Origin: Phycisphaerae bacterium
Lineage (GTDB): Bacteria; Planctomycetota; Phycisphaerae; UBA1845; PWPN01
Assembly (NCBI GenBank): GCA_012729395.1
Contig: JAAYDF010000030.1
Span: forward strand, 1-39,942
Length of the DNA: 39,942 nucleotides
Reading direction: 5' to 3'
In this document: one piece after another, positions 22,923 to 30,817 of the stretch
Layout: each line of letters starts with the position of its first letter
Numbering within the stretch: position 1 is the stretch's first letter
Notes under the pieces: model-generated
What the model saw: only the letters and a program-made list of their open reading frames with translations
Databases searched by the model: none
Told to the model about the DNA's origin: nothing
Made by a program: the position numbers and the translations under genes

Positions 22923-24062
22923 TCACTCCGGAGCGGTCTCCAACACCCCGATCTCTGCCGCCGTGTCGTCTCGCTTAGGTGCTGTGTCCGGCAAGGCGCT
23001 GTCCCCGCTGTACCCATCCAAGCCTTTGTCTTCCAACATTCCCAGAACCCGTCCCTCCGCCGCCTGGCGTTGGGCGTAAGTAGGTATCCCGTCAATCCGC
23101 CGCTTGAGGTCCATCTCGATGGTCTCGATCGGATCCGACATCCGGGCAAACTCTCGCTCCACCATGTGCCGCAACGGATGCGCGGCACCGATGTGCAGAT
23201 GGTGCAACATATGGAACCACACCCGGTTCCGCAGGGCCGATTCGCGCCAGTCGCCGGCCTTGGTTAACGCCTCAACACGTTCCATGCACTCTCTCAGGAT
23301 GGAATCCGCGGTGCTCGACTGCGACTCGTCCAGAGCATAGAACTTCTTCGCGTCCTCCACGTACCTTGCCCAGCCCGCCCATGTTCCCTGGTCGACCTCA
23401 CGCTCGGCCATTTTGCGGGCGCTGGTATACGCCTGCGACCGCCCCTGCTGGTCCGGTTTCAGATCCTGATTGTCGCGAAACGGATCCTCGAACGGACGAA
23501 CCTCCCCGCGGGACCATCGCTCCATTGTCTTCTCAAACACATCAAGCCCGGTGTTGAGAGCCATCAGATCCCCACCCAGCTTGAGTTGCTGCCGCGTCTC
23601 CAGCATCGGCCGCAAGTCCTGGCCGATCGCGTTGAACGTCTCCCGAAGCAAGGGCACGATCGGCCCCATCGCCTCCCCCATTGCCTGGCCCGCCTTCGGG
23701 TTCAGTCCCGGCGGACCACCCATCCCCTCTTTCTCGATCTCCCCCTCGATCATCCGCGTCACCATCCGCTCCAGAACCTCGTGATATCCCTGCCCATCGA
23801 GCTGATGGGCAAGCGTCATCAGGCGGTGCGCAACCTGTTCGCTCAACTCTTCCACCTGCTCGGGTTTGAGGTTGTACCTTTGCACGGCCACATCCTCAGC
23901 GTAAAGCCGCCCCAACGATCGAGCCATGCCCGGCGTGAACCGAATCCCCGGACTGGTCCGAGCCTCTCTTGTTGGGTGGTCGCCCTCCTGGCCCCAGGCA
24001 GCGAGGCAACAGACCGCCATCACCAGCGTAATGCCACCGTATAGCCAACACGGCCTCGTCAT
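22923..24062 (-). CDS. Secreted protein of unknown function, exporter-linked paralog 1
   Basis: A 379-residue exported protein starts at ATG 24062 with a signal peptide ending near CLAAWG (about residue 25). A GTG at 24074 is possible but sits too close to its purine-rich leader. The mature part is helical and charged. Shared blocks with the downstream paralog include IVPLLRETFNAIGQDLRPML, FEKTMERWSRGEVRPFEDPF and WAGWARYVEDAKKFYALDESQ. His-rich HMLHHLHIGAAH near residue 290 is absent from the other copy, so the two have diverged. No homologous family came to mind. It lies 31 bp after the ATPase gene and 67 bp before its paralog, firmly inside the ABC operon. Confidence 0.8.
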   Translation of the reverse strand: MTRPCWLYGGITLVMAVCCLAAWGQEGDHPTREARTSPGIRFTPGMARSLGRLYAEDVAVQRYNLKPEQVEELSEQVAHRLMTLAHQLDGQGYHEVLERMVTRMIEGEIEKEGMGGPPGLNPKAGQAMGEAMGPIVPLLRETFNAIGQDLRPMLETRQQLKLGGDLMALNTGLDVFEKTMERWSRGEVRPFEDPFRDNQDLKPDQQGRSQAYTSARKMAEREVDQGTWAGWARYVEDAKKFYALDESQSSTADSILRECMERVEALTKAGDWRESALRNRVWFHMLHHLHIGAAHPLRHMVEREFARMSDPIETIEMDLKRRIDGIPTYAQRQAAEGRVLGMLEDKGLDGYSGDSALPDTAPKRDDTAAEIGVLETAPE

Positions 24063-24105
24063 CGCGGCACCCACCCTCTCAATCTCGCCCCTTCACCACG
24101 CCGCC

Positions 24106-25035
24106 TCATTGCACAATCCCTTTGGTCAATCGCAGAAACGCCGTCTCCAGATTGACCTCTTCCTCTTTCAGCTCGGTGATCGCCAGCCGGTTGTCAATGA
24201 GTGCACGAGCCAGAAACGAAAAATCATGGACCTCGCCGGCCAACTCGACCGAGAGCTTACCATTCGACACCTGCACACTCTTCACCGCTTCCAGCCGCTG
24301 CAACACCTTGATGGCCGTGTCCGAATGGCTGGCCACGCCCACCTGCACCCGCGTGCCCATCTGAGCCCTTCGCGTCGCCTCACGCACCGAACCATGGAAC
24401 AGCAGTTCCCCCCGCTCAATGATGCCCACCGTCGAACACAGCTCCGCCAGCTCGTGCAGGATGTGCGAGCTGATGACGATGGTCTTGCCCATCCGATGCA
24501 GTTCCTTGAGCAGTTCGCGAATCTCGATGCGGGCCCTGGGGTCCAACCCGCTGGCCGGCTCATCGAGCAGCAACACCTTCGGATCGTGCAGCAACACGCG
24601 GGCGATGCTCAGCCGCTGCTTCATGCCCCGCGAAAGCGAGTCAACCAGGGCTTCCCGCTTGTAGGCCAGATCCGTCAGATCCAGGATGTCGTTCACAATC
24701 CGCCTGCGCTGTTGCCCGGTGATCCCGTACGCAGATGCGAAGAAATCAAGGTATTCCTGCACCACCATATCGCTGTACGCGCCGAAGAAGTCCGGCACGT
24801 AGCCGATCAGCGGTCGGATCCGGCGAGACTGGTAACCCACCACATGCCCACAGATACGCGCTTCGCCCCAGGTCGGCTGCAGCAACGTGGCCAGGATCTT
24901 GATCGTGGTCGTCTTGCCCGCACCGTTGGGGCCGATGTACCCGAAGCATTCCCCCTCCTCAATGCTGAGGTGCAGGTTGTTCAGAGCCACCAGCTCGCCA
25001 TAACGCTTCGTCAGGTTGATTGTTTCGATGATCAC
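24106..25035 (-). CDS. ABC transporter ATP-binding protein
   Basis: A 309-residue ATPase drives the ABC-2 permease encoded three genes downstream. Walker A is GPNGAGKTTTIK, the signature is LSRGMKQRLSIA, and Walker B is VLLLDEPASGLDP, followed by the H-loop region VISSHILHEL. After the nucleotide-binding domain, about 80 residues form a C-terminal domain with an alternating strand pattern (TRVQVGVAS, GKLSVELAGEVHDF), like that of the CcmA/NatA/GldA subfamily. The start is GTG 25035. The family normally partners with multi-span ABC-2 permeases and exports hydrophobic or polymeric compounds or supports gliding. It is cytosolic and membrane-associated through the permease. Confidence 0.95.
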   Translation of the reverse strand: MIIETINLTKRYGELVALNNLHLSIEEGECFGYIGPNGAGKTTTIKILATLLQPTWGEARICGHVVGYQSRRIRPLIGYVPDFFGAYSDMVVQEYLDFFASAYGITGQQRRRIVNDILDLTDLAYKREALVDSLSRGMKQRLSIARVLLHDPKVLLLDEPASGLDPRARIEIRELLKELHRMGKTIVISSHILHELAELCSTVGIIERGELLFHGSVREATRRAQMGTRVQVGVASHSDTAIKVLQRLEAVKSVQVSNGKLSVELAGEVHDFSFLARALIDNRLAITELKEEEVNLETAFLRLTKGIVQ

Positions 25036-25093
25036 CGTATTCGCGTCTCACTGGTCCTGTTGTTGCCCCGGTTCCTGAGCGTGCGTCCCCCTG

Positions 25094-27439
25094 TTACTGA
25101 ATAGGCACCGCGATTCGGTACATGATTTCCGGCTCGGTTGGCGGAATCGGACGCCAGGGATCCTGAGGCCGATCCGACCGGCGATAGCATAACCGCACCG
25201 GCCCCGGCGTCCGACTGAAGCCGATGAACAACGCCGTGTCCCGCATCAACTGCGCCGACCGGTCCAGCCGGTGCCCATATCGACGAATGACCTCGTAGCG
25301 ATCGCTCACCAATCGACGCGGGTTGATCTCGTTCTGAATGGTCATCACCAGCAGTGCCCGCTGGAAGTCCAGCGTGTCCGGGTCCGGCTTCGCCTGCTCG
25401 CGGCCGGCCCCATCCAGCCAGACTCGGGAGATCAACCTGCCCAGCCAATCCTCCTCGAGCAGGGTCGCCAGCGGCTGCCGCAGAGGCGGCGCGGCAGCGG
25501 AGCCGGGGGTGGCCGCGAGTTTCTCCCGTGTCACAAGGTCTTGCCAAGTCACCTGCTGGTCGTCTTGCAGGTTGCCAATCCGGTAGGCCTCAATCCCCAA
25601 CTCGCGGTACCCACCCCCCGGCCGCCAGTCCTGAGCCGCCACCACCAGGTAGCAGTTCGACAAATCCGTACCCAAGTCGTTCCGCAGCCAGCTATCCGGG
25701 CGCAGCTCGATACTCCCTTCGCGAAGCCGATGCAACGCACCGTCAAGTTGCCCTTCAAGCTCGCCCTGCCAATGAGCCTCGAACTGCTTGAGCGTCGCCC
25801 TCAGAGGCAGGGATCGAAGCTGCCCCACCACCGCCGCCGCCTCGTACCGATCCGTCGCCGCAAATCCTTCCGCTCGCCCACCCAGGGGCGGCAAGGCCCG
25901 GATCGAGCAAGACGCCTCAGTCTGCCTGTCCGGAGCCGATGCGTCCTGCGGTACCCGGAGATCCACCCGGATGTGGGCTGGAGCCTTGAGCCCCAGGAAA
26001 CTCACCGCTGTCGCTTCGTCCGTGCCCGCCCAGCCGTCCACCACGGCGATTTCCTGCACACGGTAGCCAATCCCACGGAACCATCGCACCGCCGCGATGC
26101 TGACCAAACTGGCCGCGAGAGCCACACCCGCGAAAGCAACCCACGAATGCCGCTCGATGCGCCGACGACGAAGCCAAGCCCAGCTTCCCGCCGTAGCAGC
26201 CAGCAGGTACATCACCACAAATACGATGGCCACGAACAAGTAGAGCCATGCCGTCACACCGAACGCGATCATCTGGCTGACGATCCCAAAAAGATCCACT
26301 TCACTCCGCCAGCCCATCCCGTTGTCTGAATCCACGGTCTGCCGCCGAACGCCCACCAGGTCGCCCAACATGGCGACTTTCCGCCGGCTGGCCTGAAGCA
26401 AATCTCGCAACTCCGCCGCAACCAGCACCACCTCGCCCCGCCCGCATGGTCGCCGCACCACCAACAGCAAGTCTGAGCCCGGCTCGTCGCTCGCCCCGCC
26501 GATGTCACGCGACGCCGGCACCAGAACCGTCGCCCCAGCCAGCAGGTCCGCCCGCCTCACCGGGCAGTATGTCATCGGTGGATCCAGTCGCCCGCCCGGC
26601 CCGTCAAACGCGCCGATCCCCAACCACTCCGACAACCACAACGGCGGCTCGGTCATCGTCTCCGCACCACGTAGAACCGCGGGCAGAATCTCCCGAAAAC
26701 CCTCCCGGTTTACCAGCTCCCAGTCCCTGCTCGCCGCCAAGATCAGCGTCCCGCCTTGACGCGTCCACTCCAACAGGGCATTGCGCTGTGCCAAATCCAG
26801 AATCGACGGGTCCGCGGCATCCCACACAATCACGTCCGCCAGATCCAGCCCCGCCGCCGCGTCCGGCAAATCGCCAGGCGAACTCCGGGCCACCACCAGA
26901 TCCTGTTGGACCTGCGGATCCCGCAGCAGCTCCCTCAGTAAGGCAACCGGCGCCGTCGAGATGTCCAGGATCACACGATATCCCGGAGGAGTGTCCGTCA
27001 CTTGGCCCGGCGGGATCAGCTCGCGCACAGGCCGCCCCTGATCGTCATGAAGCTCCGCGAACTGCCCCGTCGAGGTATAGACGCGGACCCTGAAATGCTC
27101 GTTTCGCTGCTCTATGCCGCCCGGAACGTACAGAAAATACCGCCGCGTGCCCTGAACCACCACCTCGCGCCGGGCCAGCACCTCGTCCCGGTCGCGGTCC
27201 GGCTGGCGAACCTCGATCACGCCCTCGAAGCGGTCCCGCCCGTCGTTGGCCAGTTCCACCAACACCGGGGTCCAGGCGCCAGCCCGATAGTGATAGGTCC
27301 CGTGCTCGTACTGATCCCCCCCACTCCCCTGGAACCCCACGTACACCACCCGTCCGCGCAGCGGCGCAGCGATCGCCGTCCCAGACCCCCAAGCCAGGAA
27401 CACAACGGCCAGGAACACGGCATGATACCGGCGAGCCAT
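25094..27439 (-). CDS. Large membrane-anchored accessory protein of the ABC exporter
   Basis: A 781-residue protein with a signal peptide (about residues 1-25). An N-terminal beta-rich domain (about 26-140, with TPVLVELANDGRDRFEGVI) is followed by a Rossmann-like glutamine-amidotransferase-type domain (about 145-360), containing DVIVWDAAD and ARQGGTLILAASRDWE-like segments. Two membrane spans follow (about 394-420 and 434-455), then an extracytoplasmic region of about 330 residues. The layout resembles GldG and DUF4350-type proteins that accompany ABC-2 exporters, an architectural comparison only. I choose ATG 27439 over a TTG at 27460. It is the first gene of the operon, and the next gene follows after 58 bp. 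Confidence 0.75.
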   Translation of the reverse strand: MARRYHAVFLAVVFLAWGSGTAIAAPLRGRVVYVGFQGSGGDQYEHGTYHYRAGAWTPVLVELANDGRDRFEGVIEVRQPDRDRDEVLARREVVVQGTRRYFLYVPGGIEQRNEHFRVRVYTSTGQFAELHDDQGRPVRELIPPGQVTDTPPGYRVILDISTAPVALLRELLRDPQVQQDLVVARSSPGDLPDAAAGLDLADVIVWDAADPSILDLAQRNALLEWTRQGGTLILAASRDWELVNREGFREILPAVLRGAETMTEPPLWLSEWLGIGAFDGPGGRLDPPMTYCPVRRADLLAGATVLVPASRDIGGASDEPGSDLLLVVRRPCGRGEVVLVAAELRDLLQASRRKVAMLGDLVGVRRQTVDSDNGMGWRSEVDLFGIVSQMIAFGVTAWLYLFVAIVFVVMYLLAATAGSWAWLRRRRIERHSWVAFAGVALAASLVSIAAVRWFRGIGYRVQEIAVVDGWAGTDEATAVSFLGLKAPAHIRVDLRVPQDASAPDRQTEASCSIRALPPLGGRAEGFAATDRYEAAAVVGQLRSLPLRATLKQFEAHWQGELEGQLDGALHRLREGSIELRPDSWLRNDLGTDLSNCYLVVAAQDWRPGGGYRELGIEAYRIGNLQDDQQVTWQDLVTREKLAATPGSAAAPPLRQPLATLLEEDWLGRLISRVWLDGAGREQAKPDPDTLDFQRALLVMTIQNEINPRRLVSDRYEVIRRYGHRLDRSAQLMRDTALFIGFSRTPGPVRLCYRRSDRPQDPWRPIPPTEPEIMYRIAVPIQ

Positions 27440-27632
27440 GGACAAACCCCGCTGCTGCAATCAGTCACCGTTCAGCTTTGTCTACACCGCCTCCCGCCTC
27501 CCGGTTTCAACCCTAACACCCAGTTGTGCCCGTGGCCACCATTGTATGGACACAGAGGGCAAGCCTCAACACCCACTGGAAGCTCGCCCGTTTCCTCGCT
27601 CTCCCACCCGACGTCCAGCCCGCCTAACCGCC

Positions 27633-27661
27633 TTGACCCTCCGTGTCCGCCGACCTACAGT
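27633..27661 (+). promoter_or_regulatory. Promoter of the URO-D-family gene
   Basis: TTGACC (27633-27638) and TACAGT (27656-27661) are separated by 17 bp. The predicted transcription start falls within a few bases of the ATG at 27671, so the transcript may be nearly leaderless. No Shine-Dalgarno-like sequence is visible before the ATG. Confidence 0.4.
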
Positions 27662-27670
27662 TGACTGAGC

Positions 27671-28666
27671 ATGATGACCAAACGCGAACGAGTCCAAGCC
27701 GTTCTCGGCAGCACCCGGCCGGATTGCCCGCCGGTCAGTTGCTGGCATCATTTTCCACCCGACCAAATCAGCGGCCAAGCCGCCGTCGACGCTCACCTGC
27801 GGCACCTGGAGACCTACGATTTCGACTTCCTCAAGATCATGAACGACCATCCCTACCCCCGCGGTGAGGTCACGACTGTCCAATCCGTCGCAGATCTACG
27901 GAAGATCAAACCTCAGCCCGGTGATGCGGGACCGCTGGCTGGCCAGCTCGACATCGTGCGCATTCTTGCCCGGCGACTTGCTCCCGACGTCCCCACCTGT
28001 ACGACCGTCTTCAATACCTGGGCCACTCTTCGCCAGCTCACCCAGCCCCCCAGCGATCGGCACGGCCCGCCGAAGCTCGACGGTACCGACGAACGAGACG
28101 AGGTCATCGCCACTCTGCTCAAGGAGGACCGCGATGCCGTGCAGGCCGCCCTCCTGGCGATCGCCCAAACTCAGGTCGCCTTCGTCCTCGAATGTCTCAA
28201 GGCCGGCGCCGAGGGCATCTTCCTGTCCGTCCGCGACGACTGGGTAGATCGGCCGGCCAACGGGAAAGACACGTACCGCGACCTCGTCCGGCCCGCAGAC
28301 CTGATGATCCTCGAAGCCGCGGCATCCGCGTCACTCAACATCCTGCACATCTGCGGCCGGCCTCTGGATTTCAAGGGCTTCGCTCAATACCCCGTACACG
28401 TGCTGAATTGGGCGGATCGTGCGGCCGGGCCCAGCATCGCCTATGCCCGCGATCGGGTGAAACCGGCCATCGCCGGCGGCGTCGACAATCTCAACACATT
28501 GCCCAACGGCTCCGCCGAAGACTGTGCCGCCCAGGTCCACGATGCGATCAGGCAGGCAAAGGACCACCCCCTCATGATTACTCCGGGCTGCACTTTCGAC
28601 GGCCAGGCAGTGCCGCCCGCCAACATTCACGCCATGGTTCGCGCGGCAAGGAGCGGGTACGCATGA
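27671..28666 (+). CDS. Uroporphyrinogen decarboxylase-superfamily protein (not classical HemE)
   Basis: A 331-residue (beta/alpha)8-type protein of the URO-D superfamily. It begins MTKRERVQAVLGSTRPDCPPV, the usual opening, and has FVLECLKAGAEGIFLSVRD, ILHICGRPLDFKGFAQYPVHVLNW and MITPGCTFDGQAVPPANIHAMVRAA, the conserved barrel strands. The RQAGRY-type substrate motif of HemE is absent, and the corresponding place reads CWHHFPPDQ. The HxCG motif is shared with corrinoid methyltransferases such as MtaA, which use zinc ligands. The enzyme may act on methyl groups or a tetrapyrrole rather than haem precursors. It lies alone, upstream of ndk by 50 bp. Confidence 0.8.
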   Translation: MMTKRERVQAVLGSTRPDCPPVSCWHHFPPDQISGQAAVDAHLRHLETYDFDFLKIMNDHPYPRGEVTTVQSVADLRKIKPQPGDAGPLAGQLDIVRILARRLAPDVPTCTTVFNTWATLRQLTQPPSDRHGPPKLDGTDERDEVIATLLKEDRDAVQAALLAIAQTQVAFVLECLKAGAEGIFLSVRDDWVDRPANGKDTYRDLVRPADLMILEAAASASLNILHICGRPLDFKGFAQYPVHVLNWADRAAGPSIAYARDRVKPAIAGGVDNLNTLPNGSAEDCAAQVHDAIRQAKDHPLMITPGCTFDGQAVPPANIHAMVRAARSGYA

Positions 28667-28716
28667 TCGCGCGTCAACCTCGGCTTGTCTCAAGTGATGA
28701 CTGAAAGGAACCATAG

Positions 28717-29178
28717 GTGGAACGAACACTGATCATTCTCAAACCCGATTGCGTTCAGCGTCGCCTTATCGGTCGGGTCATTCAGCGTTTTGAGGAAAAG
28801 GGCCTCTCCATCGCGGCCATGAAACTGATGCAGATCAGCCGTTCGCTGGCCGAGCGCCATTACGCCGTCCACGAGGGCAAGCCCTTCTATCCCGGCCTGA
28901 TCGAGTACATCACCGCCGGCCCGGTCGTCGTCATGGTAGTCGCCGGCCCGCGAGCCATCGCCGTATGCCGCAAGCTCATGGGCAAAACCTTCGGCTTCGA
29001 GGCTGAACCAGGCAGCATCCGCGGCGACTTCGGCGCCAGCACCACCTACAACCTGGTCCACGGCAGTGATTCAGTCGAGTCGGCCGCTACCGAAATCGCC
29101 CTGTACTTCGAGCCTGACCAGATTCTCGGCGATCGGCTTCCCGATGCCGCATGGATCAGCAAGCCCAACGAAGCCTGA
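28717..29178 (+). CDS. ndk: Nucleoside diphosphate kinase
   Basis: A 153-residue enzyme transfers the gamma-phosphate of ATP to nucleoside diphosphates through a phosphohistidine. Motifs are ERTLIILKPDCVQRRLIG, FEEKGLSIAAMKLMQIS, HYAVHEGKPFYPGLIEYI, GSIRGDFG and NLVHGSDSVESA, with His115 as the phosphorylated residue. Length is typical for the family. The start is GTG with AAGGAA six bases upstream. The 48-bp gap to the convergent ubiD stop contains only a short GCGC hairpin followed by TTTT (29209-29227), a weak terminator. It is a cytosolic housekeeping gene. Confidence 0.97.
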   Translation: MERTLIILKPDCVQRRLIGRVIQRFEEKGLSIAAMKLMQISRSLAERHYAVHEGKPFYPGLIEYITAGPVVVMVVAGPRAIAVCRKLMGKTFGFEAEPGSIRGDFGASTTYNLVHGSDSVESAATEIALYFEPDQILGDRLPDAAWISKPNEA

Positions 29179-29226
29179 CCACCTCGGTGGACCACTGATC
29201 CGGCGGGGGCGCTTGCGTGCGCGTTT

Positions 29227-30807
29227 TCAGGCGAGTCCCAGTTCCGCCCAACGGCGGGTCACGCGGTCCTTGATGTGGGGGGGCATTTCCAAAGCCATCG
29301 GCCAGCGACGTACGGTACCTTCGCCGGGCACCTTGCGCGTCGCGTCGATGCCCATCTTGCTGCCCGCTCCCTCGAATGGCGCCGCGTGATCCAGGATGTC
29401 CAGCGGGCCGTCGGCGATCACCGTGTCGCGACGCGGGTCCACGTTCGCCCCAACGGCGAACATGACCTCCTGCTCGTTGTGCACGTCCACGTGCTCGTCG
29501 ACCACAACGATAAACTTGCTGAACATCATCTGCCCGGCTCCCCAGATGCTGTGGATCACCTTGCGGGCTTGATAGGGATATTCCTTGCGGATCTTGATAA
29601 AAACGAAGTTGTGAAAAGCACCGAAGATCGGCAGGTGGTAGTCGATCACGTCGGGAATCAGCATCTGCAAGAGAGGCCGAAAGACGCGCTCCGTCGCCTT
29701 GCCGAGGTAGTAGTCCTCCATCGGCGGCGCACCCACAATGGTCGTGGGGTAGATCGGGTTGCGGCGATGGGTGATAGCGGTCACGCGAAAAACCGGGTAA
29801 GGGCCGGACAGCGAGTAGAAGCCGGTGTGGTCCCCGAACGGGCCCTCCATGAAGCGATCCCGCGGGTCGACCAGCCCCTCGATCACAATCTCGGCATGGG
29901 CGGGCACATCGAGCGGGATGGTCTTGGCGGGCACAAGGTCGACGGCCCCTTGATTGAGGAAGCCCGCGAGCATGAGCTCGCTGATACCCGGCGGCAACGG
30001 ACAGGTGGCGGCATAGGTAAGCACGGGCTCGCCCCCGAGGACGATGGCCATGGGCATGGGTTCGCCTGCGGCCGCGTACTTGCGGAAGATCCGAGCCCCG
30101 TCGTGGTGAACATGCCAGTGCGCCGCCGCCAGCCGCGGGCCAAACACCTGGATACGGTACATGCCCACGTTGGTGTGCCCGGTGTCTGGATCGCGGGCGT
30201 AGACGCCTGCCAAGGTGATGTACCGCCCGGTGCGGCCCTCGTGGCCTGCCGCCTCGATCACCGGCTGGGCCGGCGGCGGGATCTCCGGGGGCTCCGACGC
30301 CAGATCGCCGTCGGCCGGCCAGCACTGGATGATCGGCAACGACAGGAAATCCGCGTCGTCCGTGTGCACCACCTCCTGGCAGACCCCTGAGCGGACGACC
30401 CGCGGCCCCATACCCGCCATCTTCACCAAGTCCGGCAGCTTCTTCATTTTCTCGAGCAGCGTTGTGGGCAACTCGGGCTTGACCATCTGCTGAACACGGC
30501 CCGCCAACTCTTCCAGATCAATGCAACCGAGAGCCAGTTTGACCCGCTCATAGCTGCCGAAGGCGTTGATCAGCAGCGGGATCTTTGAGCCGCGCACGTT
30601 CTCGAATAGCAACGCACGGCCCCCCAAGCCCCCGTGCACCGGATCGGTCGCCGGCGCGCCCGCTAAGCCCTCCGGGCAGGGCGATTTCATCACCCGGTCC
30701 GCGATCTCCGTGAGTTCCAGAACAGGATCGACCTCGGCGGTAATCCGCTGAAGTTGACCCCGCTTCTCCAATTCCGCCACGAATGACTGCAGATCCGCAA
30801 AGGGCAT
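29227..30807 (-). CDS. ubiD: UbiD-family decarboxylase (prenylated-FMN dependent)
   Basis: A 526-residue enzyme decarboxylates an aromatic or unsaturated acid with a prenylated flavin. Conserved blocks are GMYRIQVFGPRLAAAHW (Arg contacting the flavin), LPPGISELMLAGFL, RFMEGPFGDHTGFYSL (catalytic Glu and Asp), and the C-terminal SIWGAGQMMFSKFIVVVDEHVDVHN. N-terminal MPFADLQSFVAELEKRGQLQRI is typical of UbiD/MqnL-like quinone enzymes, so a role in menaquinone or ubiquinone-type synthesis is plausible, but the substrate cannot be read from sequence. The cognate flavin prenyltransferase UbiX is not in the window. It starts 10 bp after the AsmA-like gene with AGGTGAGG as ribosome site, so it is co-transcribed with it. 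Confidence 0.92.
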   Translation of the reverse strand: MPFADLQSFVAELEKRGQLQRITAEVDPVLELTEIADRVMKSPCPEGLAGAPATDPVHGGLGGRALLFENVRGSKIPLLINAFGSYERVKLALGCIDLEELAGRVQQMVKPELPTTLLEKMKKLPDLVKMAGMGPRVVRSGVCQEVVHTDDADFLSLPIIQCWPADGDLASEPPEIPPPAQPVIEAAGHEGRTGRYITLAGVYARDPDTGHTNVGMYRIQVFGPRLAAAHWHVHHDGARIFRKYAAAGEPMPMAIVLGGEPVLTYAATCPLPPGISELMLAGFLNQGAVDLVPAKTIPLDVPAHAEIVIEGLVDPRDRFMEGPFGDHTGFYSLSGPYPVFRVTAITHRRNPIYPTTIVGAPPMEDYYLGKATERVFRPLLQMLIPDVIDYHLPIFGAFHNFVFIKIRKEYPYQARKVIHSIWGAGQMMFSKFIVVVDEHVDVHNEQEVMFAVGANVDPRRDTVIADGPLDILDHAAPFEGAGSKMGIDATRKVPGEGTVRRWPMALEMPPHIKDRVTRRWAELGLA

Positions 30808-30817
30808 CAGGCCTCAC

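Noticed and set aside
22856-23188. An N-terminal extension of the second secreted paralog
   Set aside because: It overlaps the first paralog's coding end, and the credible signal peptide begins at ATG 22855.
29156-30325. A 389-residue minus-strand frame overlapping ubiD
   Set aside because: It reads the same strand in another frame with Arg/Gly/Pro-rich, low-quality sequence, while ubiD has full family motifs.
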